NCBI RefSeq assembly: GCF_004761865.1
Contig: NZ_SJDM01000015.1
Span: forward strand, 1-64,000
DNA length: 64,000 nt
Source: Crenalkalicoccus roseus
GTDB lineage: Bacteria; Pseudomonadota; Alphaproteobacteria; Acetobacterales; Acetobacteraceae
Direction: 5' to 3'
Position 1 is the stretch's first letter; the number at the start of each line of letters is the position of its first letter. A program made the translations under genes and the position numbers. This document shows positions 42,253-50,867 of the stretch, one piece after another. Under the pieces are notes generated by a model, which worked only from the letters and a program-made list of their open reading frames with translations, had not been told where the DNA came from and searched no databases.

Positions 42253-43384
42253 TCAGCGCGCCGCCGCGCTCGCCTCCGAGCGGGTGGCGCCGACGCGCTG
42301 CGCCAGCGCCGCGGCCATGAACTCGTCGAGGTCGCCGTCCAGCACCGCCTGCGGATTGCCCTTCTCCACCCCGGTGCGCAGGTCCTTCACCATCTGATAA
42401 GGCTGCAGCACGTAGGAGCGGATCTGGTGGCCCCAGCCGATGTCGGTCTTCGAGGCCTCGGTCGCCGCCGCCACCGCCTCCCGCTTCGACAGCTCCAGCT
42501 CGTAGAGCCGCGCCTTCAGCATCTGCATGGCGATGTCGCGGTTGCGGTGCTGGCTGCGGTCCTGCGTGCTCGCCACCACGATGCCGGTCGGGATGTGGGT
42601 GAAGCGCACGCCGGATTCGGTCTTGTTCACGTGCTGCCCGCCGGCGCCGGAGGCGCGGAAGGTGTCCACCTTCAGGTCGGCGGGGTTGATCTGGATCTCG
42701 ATGCGGTCGTCCACCACCGGGTAGACGTAGACGCTGGCGAAGCTGGTCTGCCGGCGCGCCTGGGCGTCGAAGGGGCTAATGCGCACCAGGCGGTGCACGC
42801 CCGATTCGGTCTTCAGCCAGCCATAGGCGTTCGGACCGCTCACCTGGATGGTGGCGGATTTGATGCCGGCCTGCTCGCCCGGGCTCTCCTCGGTCAGCGT
42901 CACCTTGTAGCCGTGCGCCTCGGCCCAGCGCGTGTACATGCGCAGCAGCATCTCGGCCCAGTCCTGGGCCTCGGTGCCGCCGGCGCCGGCGTTCACCTCC
43001 ACGTAGCAGTCGTTCGCGTCGGCCTCGCCGGAGAGCAGGCTCTCGATCTCGCGCCGCTTGGCCTCGGCCGCCAGCGCCCGCAGGTCGGAGACGGCGGCCT
43101 CCGCCGCCTCCTCGTCGCCCTCGGCCTCGGCGAGTTCGATCAGCGCGACGGCATCCCCGACCGCCTGCTCCAGCCGCTGCACGCCCTCCACCTGGTCGGC
43201 GAGGCGGGTGCGCTCGCGCATGACGCGGCTCGCCTCCTCGGCCCTGTCCCAGAGGGAGGGGTCCTCGGCGCGGGCGTTCAGCTCGTCGAGGCGGCGAAGG
43301 GCGGCATCCCAGTCAAAGATGCCTCCTCAGCAGGGCCACCGAATGGCGGATCTGCTCGTGCAAGGCTTCTGCATCGGCGCGCAT
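42253..43384 (-). CDS. prfB: Peptide chain release factor 2, with programmed +1 frameshift
   Basis: RF2 recognises UGA and UAA and triggers peptide release. The gene is in two frames. ATG 43384 begins a 23-codon leader, [20 protein letters not shown]..., ending CAT CTT TGA with TGA at 43313-43315. Reading +1 from CTT-T continues as [20 protein letters not shown] and runs to TGA at 42253. The total is about 376 residues, normal for RF2. The GGQ loop is in [18 protein letters not shown]. The Shine-Dalgarno-like stimulator AGGAGG lies at 43327-43322, ending three bases before CTT. An annotation using only the second frame would miss the true N-terminus. Confidence 0.97.
43312..43327 (-). promoter_or_regulatory. 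Programmed +1 frameshift site of prfB
   Basis: On the coding strand the site reads AGGAGG-CAT-CTT-TGA-C. It has the internal Shine-Dalgarno-like stretch, the slippery CTT codon, the in-frame UGA and the following C that weakens termination. Low RF2 slows reading of UGA and favours the shift to CTT-T-GAC, giving autoregulation. This is the canonical bacterial arrangement. Confidence 0.95.
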
Positions 43385-43403
43385 GCGGGGATAGGTAGGG
43401 CAG

Positions 43404-43435
43404 GGGGCGGGCGCTGTCCAGCGGGCGCCCGCCCC
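43404..43435 (-). terminator. Strong hairpin downstream of the TPP-enzyme gene
   Basis: GGGGCGGGCGC at 43404-43414 and GCGCCCGCCCC at 43425-43435 form a perfect eleven-pair stem with a ten-base loop. It sits between the stop of the TPP-enzyme gene (43464) and the prfB start (43384), both on the minus strand. There is no U tract, so it may only attenuate or protect the 3' end. Confidence 0.4.
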
Positions 43436-43463
43436 GCGCGCCGGGGCGGGGAGGACCCGGCCT

Positions 43464-45275
43464 TCAGCGCCGTTCCGGCCCCTCCCTGCCGCCCGAGCCG
43501 GGAAGCAGGGAGGAGACCACTTCCCGCGCCGTGTTGACGAGCACGCTGCCGAGTTCGGGCTCGCCCGCCATGCTGGCGAGGAAGGCGCGCGCCTGCTTCA
43601 GGGTGATGTGCGGCGGCAGCGGCGGCACGTTCGGGTCCGTCTTGGCCTCCAGCAGCACGGGCCGGTCGGCCGCGAAGGCGGCCTCCCAGGCCGCGCCGAC
43701 CTGGTCCGGGCTGTCCACGTAGATCCCCTTGAGGCCGAGCAGCTCCGCGAAGCGGTGGTAGGGAACGTCCGGCAGGCTCTGCGTGATCAGCGCCTTCGGG
43801 TCGCCCGCGAGCACGCGCTGCTCCCAGGTCACCTGGTTCAGGTCGCGGTTGTTCAGCACCACCGCCACCAGCCGCGGGTCCGACCACTCCTGCCAGTACT
43901 TGGCGACGGTGATGAGCACGTTCAGCCCGTTCATCTGCATCGCGCCATCGCCGCAGATGGCGAGCACGGGGCGGTCCGGATGGGCGAATTTCGCCGCGAC
44001 CGCGTAGGGCATGCCCGACCCCATGGTGGCGAGCCCGCCGGAGAGCGTCGCCTTCATGCCCCGCCGCAGCTTCACGTCGCGCGCGTACCAGTTGGTGTGC
44101 GAGCCGCTGTCGCCGGCGATGATGCACCCCTCCGGCAGGCGCGGGGAGAGCTCCCAGAAGACCCGCTGCGGGTTCAGCGGATCGGCCTTGTGCATGGCGC
44201 GGGATTCGAGCACCTGCCACCACTCGGCGACGCCCTTCTCTATCTGCTCGCGCCAGGAGCGGTCCTGCTTCGGCTTCAGCAGCGGCAGCAGCGCCTGCAG
44301 CGTCGCCTTGCTGTCGCCGACCAGCGCGACCTCCATCGGATAGCGCAGCGAGAGCATCCCCGGCTCGATGTCGATCTGCACGCCGCGCGCCTGGCCTTCC
44401 TTCGGCAGGTGCTCCGAATAGGGGAAGCCGCTGCCCACCATCAGCAGCGTGTCGCAGCCCATCATCATGTCCCAGCTCGGTCTTGTACCGAGCAGCCCGA
44501 TCGAGCCGGTGACGAAGGGCAGGTCGTCCGGCACCGCCGCCTTGCCGAGCAGCGCCTTGGCCACGCCCGCCCCCAGGCGCTCGGCGACCGCGATCACCTC
44601 GTCGGTCGCGTGCAGCGCCCCGGCGCCGACCAGCATCGCCACCTTCGAGCCGGCGTTGAGGACCTCCGCCGCCCGCTGGAGCTGGTCCTGGGACGGGGTA
44701 ACCAGCGGCGCCTCGTAGCCGATGCCGGAGAAGGTGGTGCCATGCTCCCGCGGCGGCGACTCGACCGCCGGCATCTCCCCGAGGTCGTTCGGAATGATGA
44801 TGCAGGTGACGCGGCGCTCGGCCCTGGCGATGCGCATGGCGCGGTCGATGAGGTGGCGCATCTGCGCCGGCACGCTCGCCTGCTGCACGAAGGCGCCCGC
44901 CACGTCCTTGAACAGGGTGAGGAGATCCACCTCCTGCTGGTAGTGCGCGCCGAGGGCGGACCGCGCCTGCTGCCCCACGATCGCCAGCACCGGCACGTGG
45001 TCGAGCCGGGCGTCGTAAAGCCCGTTCAGCAGGTGGATCGCGCCGGGCCCGGAGGTGGCGAGGCAGACGCCGACCTCCCCCGTGTACTTGGCATGCCCGC
45101 AGGCCATGAGGGCCGAGAGTTCCTCGTGCCGGCCCTGCACGAACTTGATCCTGTCCTGCGCCCTGTCGAGCGCCCCGAGCAGGCCGTTGATGCCGTCGCC
45201 GGGGTAGCCGAACACCCTGCGCACGCCCCATTGGTGCAGGCGTTCCCAGAGATAGTCGCCGACCGTCTTCGCCAT
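43464..45275 (-). CDS. Thiamine-pyrophosphate-dependent enzyme (pyruvate oxidase/acetolactate synthase-like)
   Basis: A 603-residue three-domain TPP enzyme. The N-terminal Pyr domain starts MAKTVGDYLWERLHQWGVRRVFGYPGDGIN with the catalytic Glu in GRHEELSALMACGHAKYTG. The PP domain has the TPP motif GDGAMQMN...NNRDLNQVTWEQ. The family is close to YdaP/PoxB-like TPP-requiring oxidases rather than to biosynthetic IlvB, which has a partner subunit absent here. A quinone-linked pyruvate oxidase role is possible; substrate and membrane link are not proven. It lies behind a perfect EcfG promoter, suggesting stationary/stress-phase use. ATG 45275 has GGGAGGATCGGGAT upstream. Confidence 0.88.
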   Translation of the reverse strand: MAKTVGDYLWERLHQWGVRRVFGYPGDGINGLLGALDRAQDRIKFVQGRHEELSALMACGHAKYTGEVGVCLATSGPGAIHLLNGLYDARLDHVPVLAIVGQQARSALGAHYQQEVDLLTLFKDVAGAFVQQASVPAQMRHLIDRAMRIARAERRVTCIIIPNDLGEMPAVESPPREHGTTFSGIGYEAPLVTPSQDQLQRAAEVLNAGSKVAMLVGAGALHATDEVIAVAERLGAGVAKALLGKAAVPDDLPFVTGSIGLLGTRPSWDMMMGCDTLLMVGSGFPYSEHLPKEGQARGVQIDIEPGMLSLRYPMEVALVGDSKATLQALLPLLKPKQDRSWREQIEKGVAEWWQVLESRAMHKADPLNPQRVFWELSPRLPEGCIIAGDSGSHTNWYARDVKLRRGMKATLSGGLATMGSGMPYAVAAKFAHPDRPVLAICGDGAMQMNGLNVLITVAKYWQEWSDPRLVAVVLNNRDLNQVTWEQRVLAGDPKALITQSLPDVPYHRFAELLGLKGIYVDSPDQVGAAWEAAFAADRPVLLEAKTDPNVPPLPPHITLKQARAFLASMAGEPELGSVLVNTAREVVSSLLPGSGGREGPERR

Positions 45276-45332
45276 ATCCCGATCCTCCCGGCGCCAGGGG
45301 GGCGGCCGTGGCCATGCCCGTGCATGGGGCGC

Positions 45333-45357
45333 AACGCGCCGCGGCTGGGGGTGTTCC
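45333..45357 (-). promoter_or_regulatory. EcfG (general stress) promoter for the TPP-enzyme gene
   Basis: On the minus strand GGAAC (45357-45353) is followed after exactly 16 bases by CGTT (45336-45333). This is a perfect match to the alphaproteobacterial EcfG consensus. The gene start is 57 bases further on. It lies in the short gap after the PPC-domain gene. Confidence 0.75.
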
Positions 45358-45367
45358 GCCCCTCCCG

Positions 45368-45811
45368 CTAGTCCTCGAGGCGGATCAGGGCCAGGTTGAG
45401 GGACGGGTTGGCGACGCGCCGCAGATGCGCCGGCGATTCGGTGACGATCACCTCGAGCGTCGGCCTGACATGCCCCGCCTCGAGATCGCCCCCGACCAGG
45501 CTGCCGTCGCGCCGGCCGAGCGCCGCGTGCAGATGGAGGGAGGGACGCCCCTCCTCGTCCACGGCGATATCCCCGTTCAGCGAAACCACCTCCACCTGCT
45601 CTTCGCAGGGAATCGGCTCGTAGCGCCGGCTTTCCCATTCGTAGAACCGGAAGGCGGCGCGCGAGAACGCGCCGATCGCGGTGATCTGCGCGGCGGTGAT
45701 GCCTTCCTGGCGGGCAAGGCGCGTCAGGCAGTCGCGGATCTCGTCGCCGGTGTCGAGCACCACGACGAAGGTCCGCTGTCCGTGGGCGGAATGGACGAGC
45801 TTGCTGCGCAT
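45368..45811 (-). CDS. PPC/DUF296-domain protein
   Basis: A 147-residue protein beginning MRSKLVHSAHGQRTFVVVLD. It has the PPC (DUF296) fold: EGITAAQITAIGAFSRAAFRFYE, EVVSLNGDIAVDEEG, PSLHLHAALGRRDGSLVGGDLEAGHVRPTLEVIV, including the conserved HLHA...GGHL-like metal-binding pattern. In plants the domain is attached to AT-hooks. Bacterial stand-alone forms are small trimeric proteins of unknown role. It has its own perfect EcfG promoter and lies just upstream of the TPP-enzyme gene, pointing to a stress function. Confidence 0.88.
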   Translation of the reverse strand: MRSKLVHSAHGQRTFVVVLDTGDEIRDCLTRLARQEGITAAQITAIGAFSRAAFRFYEWESRRYEPIPCEEQVEVVSLNGDIAVDEEGRPSLHLHAALGRRDGSLVGGDLEAGHVRPTLEVIVTESPAHLRRVANPSLNLALIRLED

Positions 45812-45852
45812 GGGCGTCTCCGCTGCCTCTCTGCTCTGCCACGAAGCAGCGG

Positions 45853-45878
45853 AACGGGGCGGAAATGGGGGCGGTTCC
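45853..45878 (-). promoter_or_regulatory. EcfG (general stress) promoter for the PPC-domain gene
   Basis: On the minus strand GGAAC (45878-45874) and CGTT (45856-45853) are separated by 17 bases, the second allowed spacing of the EcfG consensus, with no mismatch. The PPC start codon is 41 bases downstream. Two perfect sites before two neighbouring same-strand genes are unlikely by chance. Confidence 0.75.
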
Positions 45879-45969
45879 GCGGCGGCGGGACATGACGCGC
45901 GGGCAAGGAACCGGGGGCCGGCCGCGGCTGTTGGACCCGCTCCACCATGCGCCTGCGGCCGGGAAGCCC

Positions 45970-47070
45970 ATGCTGCCACGCACCGCGATCGAGCGCGTCA
46001 GCGCGCGCGCCTTCACCATTCCGACCGACGCGCCGGAGGCGGACGGCACCCACGCCTGGAACAGCACCACCCTGGTGGTGGCGGAGGTCGCGGCGGGGGG
46101 GCAGGTCGGCCTCGGCTACACCTACGCGCACGCCTCCGTCGCCAGCCTGGTGGCGCACCCTCTCGCGGGGCTGCTGCGGGGCGGCGACGCCTTCGCCATT
46201 CCGGCGCTGTGGCAGGCCATGCTCGGCGCGGTACGGAACTACGGTTCGCGCGGCGTCGCTGCTTGCGCCATCGCGGCGCTCGACGTGGCGCTGTGGGACC
46301 TCAAGGCGCGGCTGCTCGGGGTGCCGCTGGCGCTCCTCTTCGGGCAGGCCAGGGAGGAGGTGCCCATCTACGGCAGCGGCGGCTTCACCACCTACGACGA
46401 AGGGCGGCTGCGGGAGCAGCTCGGCCGCTGGGTGGCCGAGGATGGCTGCCGCTGCGTGAAGATGAAGATCGGCGGCGAACCGTCCCTGGCGGAGGCGCGC
46501 CTGCGGGCGGCGCGGCAGGCGATCGGCGCGGCGGAGCTGATGATCGACGCCAACGGCGCCTGCACCCGCAAGGCGGCGCTCGCCATCGCGGAGCGGGCCG
46601 CCGGGCTTGGCGTGACCTGGTTCGAGGAGCCGGTCTCGAGCGACGACCTTGAGGGGCTGCGGCTGCTGCGGGACCGCGCGCCGGCGCCGGTGGAGATCGC
46701 CGCGGGCGAGTACGGCTATGACCGCTTCCACTTCCGCCGCCTCCTCGAAGCCGGAGCGGTGGACGTGCTGCAGGCGGACGCCACGCGCTGCGCCGGCTAC
46801 ACGGGCTTCCTGCAGGCGGCGGCGCTGGCGGCCGCGCATCAGGTGCCGCTCTCGGCCCATACCGCCCCCGCGCTGCATCTGCCCGTCTGCTGCGCCGTGC
46901 CGGGGTTGCGGCACGTGGAGTGGTTCCACGACCATGCGCGCATCGAGGCGATGCTGTTCGAGGGCGCGCCCGAGCCCCGCGCGGGCGCGATCCGGCCCGA
47001 CCTGTCGCGGCCCGGCCACGGTCTCGCGCTCCGCGAGGCGGAGGCCCGGCGCTTCGCGGTGCAGGCATGA
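45970..47070 (+). CDS. Enolase-superfamily (mandelate racemase/muconate lactonizing) enzyme
   Basis: A 366-residue protein from ATG 45970. The N-terminal cap (RVSARAFTIPTDAPEADGTHAW) precedes the TIM barrel. The barrel bears the Lys-x-Lys base CVKMKIGG, metal ligands in MIDANGAC, WFEEPVSSDDL and IAAGEYGYD, and a His in LSAHTAPALHLP. The layout fits a sugar-acid dehydratase or muconate/dipeptide-type enzyme; the substrate is not decided. A one-mismatch EcfG-like sequence (GGAAC-N17-TGTT, 45907-45932) lies upstream. Its TGA overlaps the potential start of the next gene, so they form an operon. Confidence 0.88.
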   Translation: MLPRTAIERVSARAFTIPTDAPEADGTHAWNSTTLVVAEVAAGGQVGLGYTYAHASVASLVAHPLAGLLRGGDAFAIPALWQAMLGAVRNYGSRGVAACAIAALDVALWDLKARLLGVPLALLFGQAREEVPIYGSGGFTTYDEGRLREQLGRWVAEDGCRCVKMKIGGEPSLAEARLRAARQAIGAAELMIDANGACTRKAALAIAERAAGLGVTWFEEPVSSDDLEGLRLLRDRAPAPVEIAAGEYGYDRFHFRRLLEAGAVDVLQADATRCAGYTGFLQAAALAAAHQVPLSAHTAPALHLPVCCAVPGLRHVEWFHDHARIEAMLFEGAPEPRAGAIRPDLSRPGHGLALREAEARRFAVQA

Positions 47071-50054
47071 GGGAGGGCGCGGCATCCATGCAGCGACACC
47101 CCGCCTTGCGCCGGAAGGTGGAGCGGACCGAAGGGGGTCGGGTGCGCATCGCCTACACCGCAGGGGCGGGGGCCGATGCGCGCGCCCTGGCCTCCGACCT
47201 TGCGCGCGGAACCGGCGCCGAGGTGCGCTTCGACGACGGAAGCCGGGCCCTCTACGCCACCGACGCGTCCAACTACCGGCAGGTGCCCCTGGGCGTCGTG
47301 CTGCCGCGCACGCGCGAGGACGCGATACGGGCCGTCGCCATCTGCTGTCGCCACGGCGTGCCGATCGTCGCGCGCGGCGGCGGCACGGGCCTCTGCGGCC
47401 AGTCCGTCAACACCGCCGTGGTGCTCGACTTCTCGAGGCACATGCACCGGATCCTGGAGCTGGATCCGGCGCGGCGGAGGGCAAGGGTGGAGCCCGGCTG
47501 CGTGCTGGACACGCTGCGCGGGGCGGCGGAGAGGCACGGCCTCACCTTCGGGCCCGATCCGGCGACGCACCGCAGCAACACCCTGGGCGGGATGATCGGC
47601 AACAACTCCTGCGGGCCGCATTCCGTGGTGGCCGGCCGCACCGCCGACAATGTCGAGGCCCTGGAGGTGCTGACCTATGACGGGGCGTGCTTCACCGTCG
47701 GCCGGACCACGGAGGAGGCGCTGCGGGCCATCCTCGCCGCCGGCGGGCGGCGGGCGGAGATCTACCGCGCGCTCGACGCCTTCCGCCACCGCCACGCCGA
47801 TCTCATCCGCGCCCGCTTCCCCCCCATCCCGCGCCGCGTCTCGGGCTATGCCGATCTCGACAAGCTGCTGCCCGAGCACGGCTTCGATGTCGCCAAGGCC
47901 CTGGTCGGCACCGAGGGCACGCTGGTGACGGTGCTGCAGGCCGAGCTGCGGCTGATCCCGAGCCCGCCGGAGCGGGCGCTGGTCGTGCTCGGCTTCAACG
48001 GCATCGCCGAGGCCGCCGACGCGGTGCCGCGCGTGCTGGAATTCGGCCCCCTGGCCGTGGAGGGCATCGACCACTTCCTGGTGGACGCGATGCGGCGGAA
48101 GGAGCTGAACGAGCAGAACCTCGAGATCATGCCGGAAGCGCATGACTGGCTCGTGGTGGAGTTCGGCGGCGCGACCGAGGAGGAGGCGACGGGGAAGGCG
48201 GAGCGGCTGAAGGACGCCTTCCGCGACCATCCGCGGATCCGCGCCAAGCTGGTGAAGGAGGAGCAGGACCAGGAGAAGGTCTGGAAGGTGCGCGAGGCCG
48301 GGCTGCCCGGCAGCGCCTACATCCCGGGCCGGCCGGAAACCTGGGAGGGCTGGGAGGACGCGGCGGTGCCGCGCGAGCGGCTCGGCGACTACCTGCGCGA
48401 CTTCGGCGCGCTGGTGGAGCGCTACGGCTACGTCACGCCCATGTACGGGCATTTCGGGGACGGGCTGGTGCATGCCCGCGTCAGCTTCGAGCTGCGCAGC
48501 GAGCGCGGCATCGAGACCTGGCGGCGCTTCATGGACGAGGCCGCCGATCTGGTGGTGCGCTACGGCGGCTCGCTCTCCGGCGAGCATGGCGACGGGCAAT
48601 CGAAGGCCGAGCTGCTGGAGAAGATGTACGGCCCGGACCTGGTCCGGGCCTTCCGCGAGTTCAAGGCGATCTGGGATCCCGAGGGGCGGATGAACCCGGG
48701 CAAGGTGGTGGATCCCTATCCCATCACCTCGAATCTCCGCCTCGGCCCCGGCTACCGGCCGCCGCCGGTCCGCACATGGTTCCGCTTTCCCGGCGAGGAC
48801 GGCTTCCCCGGCGCGGCGGAGCGCTGCGTCGGCGTCGGCAAGTGCCGGCGCGTGGACATGAACGGCGACGTCATGTGCCCGAGCTATCTCGCCACGCGCG
48901 AGGAACGGCACAGCACCCGCGGGCGGGCGCGCCTGCTGTTCGAGATGCTGCACGGCGACCCGCTGCGCCGCGGCTGGCGCGAGGCGGCGGTGCACGAGGC
49001 GCTCTCCCTCTGCCTCGCCTGCAAGGGGTGCAGGAGCGACTGCCCGGTGAACGTGGACATGGCCACCTACAAGGCCGAGTTCCACGCGCACTACTACCGC
49101 GGCCGACTGCGGCCGCGCGCCGCCTATTCCATGGGGCTGATCCAGGACTGGGCGCGCCTCGCCGGCCTCGCGCCGCGGCTCGTGAACGCGCTGGCGCGCA
49201 CGCCCGGCCTCGCCCAGGCGGCCAAATTCGCCGGCGGCATCGCCCAGGCGCGCGCGCTGCCCCGCTTCGCCGAGGAGAGCTTCACCCGCTGGTTCGCCCG
49301 CCGCGATTCGCCGCGCGGCGGACGCCGCGTGCTGCTCTGGCCGGACACCTTCAACAACCACTTCCGCCCCGGAACCGCCAAGGCGGCGGTGCGGCTGCTG
49401 GAGGCGGCCGGCTACGAGGTGCACATCCCGCGCCGCCCGCTCTGCTGCGGACGGCCGCTCTACGACATCGGCATGCTCGGCCGCGCCAAGCGGCTGTGGC
49501 GGCGGACGCTCGAGACGCTGCGGCCGGAGATCGAGGCCGGCATTCCGGTGGTGGGGCTGGAGCCGGCCTGCGTCTCCGCCTTCCTCGACGAGCTGCCGGC
49601 CCTGTTTCCCGAGGATCCGCTGGCGCGGCGCCTCAGCGCCGGCACGCATTACCTCAGCGACTTCCTGATGCGCGAGCCGGAGCGCCTGCCGCTGCGCCCG
49701 GCGCGCGAGCGCGCGAAGGTGCAGATCCACTGCCACCACCACGCGGTGATCCGCCCCAAGGCGGAGCGCGCGCTGCTCGACCGGCTGGAGCTCGACCACG
49801 AGATCCTGCCCTATGGCTGCTGCGGCATGGCCGGCGCCTTCGGCTTCGAGGCGGAGAAGTACGAGGTCTCGCAGCGCATCGGCGAGCTCGGCCTGTTCCC
49901 GGCGCTGCGCTCTCTCGACCGGGACACCTGGGTGATCGCCGACGGCTTCAGCTGCCGCGAGCAGATCGAGCAGGGAACGGGCCGCGGCACCGTCCACATC
50001 GCGGAGATCGCCGCCGCCTGCCTGCGCCCGGGCACCTCCGCCGGGCGGGCGTGA
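47067..50054 (+). CDS. FAD-linked and Fe-S oxidoreductase (D-2-hydroxyacid dehydrogenase, YdiJ type)
   Basis: About 995 residues in one chain. The N-terminal FAD_binding_4 domain has LPRTREDAIRAVAICC, VARGGGTGLCGQSVN and THRSNTLGGMIGNNSCG. The FAD-oxidase C-terminal domain has YGHFGDGLVHARVS and SGEHGDGQSKAELL. Cysteines for Fe-S clusters are in GKCRRVDMNGDVMCPSY and CLACKGCRSDCPVN. Two cysteine-rich CCG units follow (RPLCCGRPLYD and YGCCGMAGAFG). This is the layout of E. coli YdiJ and glycolate/D-2-hydroxyglutarate dehydrogenases. Start 47067 overlaps the previous stop; ATG 47088 with GAGGGAGG upstream is an alternative. It probably oxidises a 2-hydroxyacid to a 2-oxoacid with electrons to quinone. 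Confidence 0.92.
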   Translation: MREGAASMQRHPALRRKVERTEGGRVRIAYTAGAGADARALASDLARGTGAEVRFDDGSRALYATDASNYRQVPLGVVLPRTREDAIRAVAICCRHGVPIVARGGGTGLCGQSVNTAVVLDFSRHMHRILELDPARRRARVEPGCVLDTLRGAAERHGLTFGPDPATHRSNTLGGMIGNNSCGPHSVVAGRTADNVEALEVLTYDGACFTVGRTTEEALRAILAAGGRRAEIYRALDAFRHRHADLIRARFPPIPRRVSGYADLDKLLPEHGFDVAKALVGTEGTLVTVLQAELRLIPSPPERALVVLGFNGIAEAADAVPRVLEFGPLAVEGIDHFLVDAMRRKELNEQNLEIMPEAHDWLVVEFGGATEEEATGKAERLKDAFRDHPRIRAKLVKEEQDQEKVWKVREAGLPGSAYIPGRPETWEGWEDAAVPRERLGDYLRDFGALVERYGYVTPMYGHFGDGLVHARVSFELRSERGIETWRRFMDEAADLVVRYGGSLSGEHGDGQSKAELLEKMYGPDLVRAFREFKAIWDPEGRMNPGKVVDPYPITSNLRLGPGYRPPPVRTWFRFPGEDGFPGAAERCVGVGKCRRVDMNGDVMCPSYLATREERHSTRGRARLLFEMLHGDPLRRGWREAAVHEALSLCLACKGCRSDCPVNVDMATYKAEFHAHYYRGRLRPRAAYSMGLIQDWARLAGLAPRLVNALARTPGLAQAAKFAGGIAQARALPRFAEESFTRWFARRDSPRGGRRVLLWPDTFNNHFRPGTAKAAVRLLEAAGYEVHIPRRPLCCGRPLYDIGMLGRAKRLWRRTLETLRPEIEAGIPVVGLEPACVSAFLDELPALFPEDPLARRLSAGTHYLSDFLMREPERLPLRPARERAKVQIHCHHHAVIRPKAERALLDRLELDHEILPYGCCGMAGAFGFEAEKYEVSQRIGELGLFPALRSLDRDTWVIADGFSCREQIEQGTGRGTVHIAEIAAACLRPGTSAGRA

Positions 50055-50108
50055 CAAGCCCCCCGTCTCCGTGCAGGCTCCCGGGCGCCGGCACGGAGGG
50101 GTGGAGGC

Positions 50109-50861
50109 ATGGCGGAACGCAGGGTGCTGATGGTGACAGGCGGCGGGCGCGGCATCGGCGCCGCCACGGTGCGGCTCGCGGCGGCGCGCGGCTGGAATGT
50201 CGTCTTCACCTACGCCAGCAACGCCGCCCGCGCGGCGGAGACCGAGCGGGCGGCGCGCGCCGCCGGCGCCGAGACGCTGTCGCTGCAGGCCGATGTCGCC
50301 GACCCGGAGGCGGTCGCGCTGAGCTTCGCCGCCCTGGACGCGCGCTTCGGGCGGCTGGACGGGCTGGTGACCAGCGCCGGCATCACCGGCCCGCGCCAGC
50401 GCCTGGCCGAGACCACCGACGCAACCTGGACGCAGGTGATGGCGACCAACGTCGTCGGCCTCGCCGCCTGCTGCCGGGAGGCGGTGCGGCGCATGTCCAC
50501 CGCACGCGGCGGGCGGGGCGGCGCGATCGTCAACATCTCCTCCCGCGCCTCGGAGATCGGCGGCGGGGGCGAGTGGATCCACTACGCCGCGAGCAAGGGA
50601 GCGGTGGACACGTTGACGGTCGGCCTCGCGCGCGAGGTGGCGGCCGAGGGCATCCGCGTGAACGCCGTGAACCCCGGCCTGATCGACACCGAGATCCACG
50701 CCGCGGCCGGCTTCCCCGACCGGGTGGCGAAGCTCTCCGCCGGCGTGCCGATGGGGCGTGGCGGCACGGCGGAGGAGGTGGCGGAGGCGGTGCTGTGGCT
50801 GCTCTCCGACGCCGCGAGCTACGTCAACGCGGCGCTGCTGCCGGTGGGCGGCGGGCGGTAG
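50109..50861 (+). CDS. Short-chain dehydrogenase/reductase
   Basis: A 250-residue classical SDR. It has a cofactor-binding TGGGRGIGAAT, DVADPEAVALSF, NNAG replaced by TSAG, active-site Ser in IVNISSRAS and Tyr/Lys in HYAASKGAVD, with VNPGLIDTEIH after it. Arg/Lys-poor residues after strand 2 leave NAD/NADP preference open. It lies 54 bases after the FAD/Fe-S gene on the same strand and is probably in its operon, perhaps acting on the same sugar acid or alcohol. Confidence 0.9.
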   Translation: MAERRVLMVTGGGRGIGAATVRLAAARGWNVVFTYASNAARAAETERAARAAGAETLSLQADVADPEAVALSFAALDARFGRLDGLVTSAGITGPRQRLAETTDATWTQVMATNVVGLAACCREAVRRMSTARGGRGGAIVNISSRASEIGGGGEWIHYAASKGAVDTLTVGLAREVAAEGIRVNAVNPGLIDTEIHAAAGFPDRVAKLSAGVPMGRGGTAEEVAEAVLWLLSDAASYVNAALLPVGGGR

Positions 50862-50867
50862 CCGCCG

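Noticed and set aside
43464-45275. Biosynthetic acetolactate synthase IlvB
   Set aside because: No IlvN/IlvH regulatory subunit follows, and the N-terminal and central sequence fit the YdaP/PoxB-like group. The EcfG promoter also argues for a stress rather than amino-acid role.
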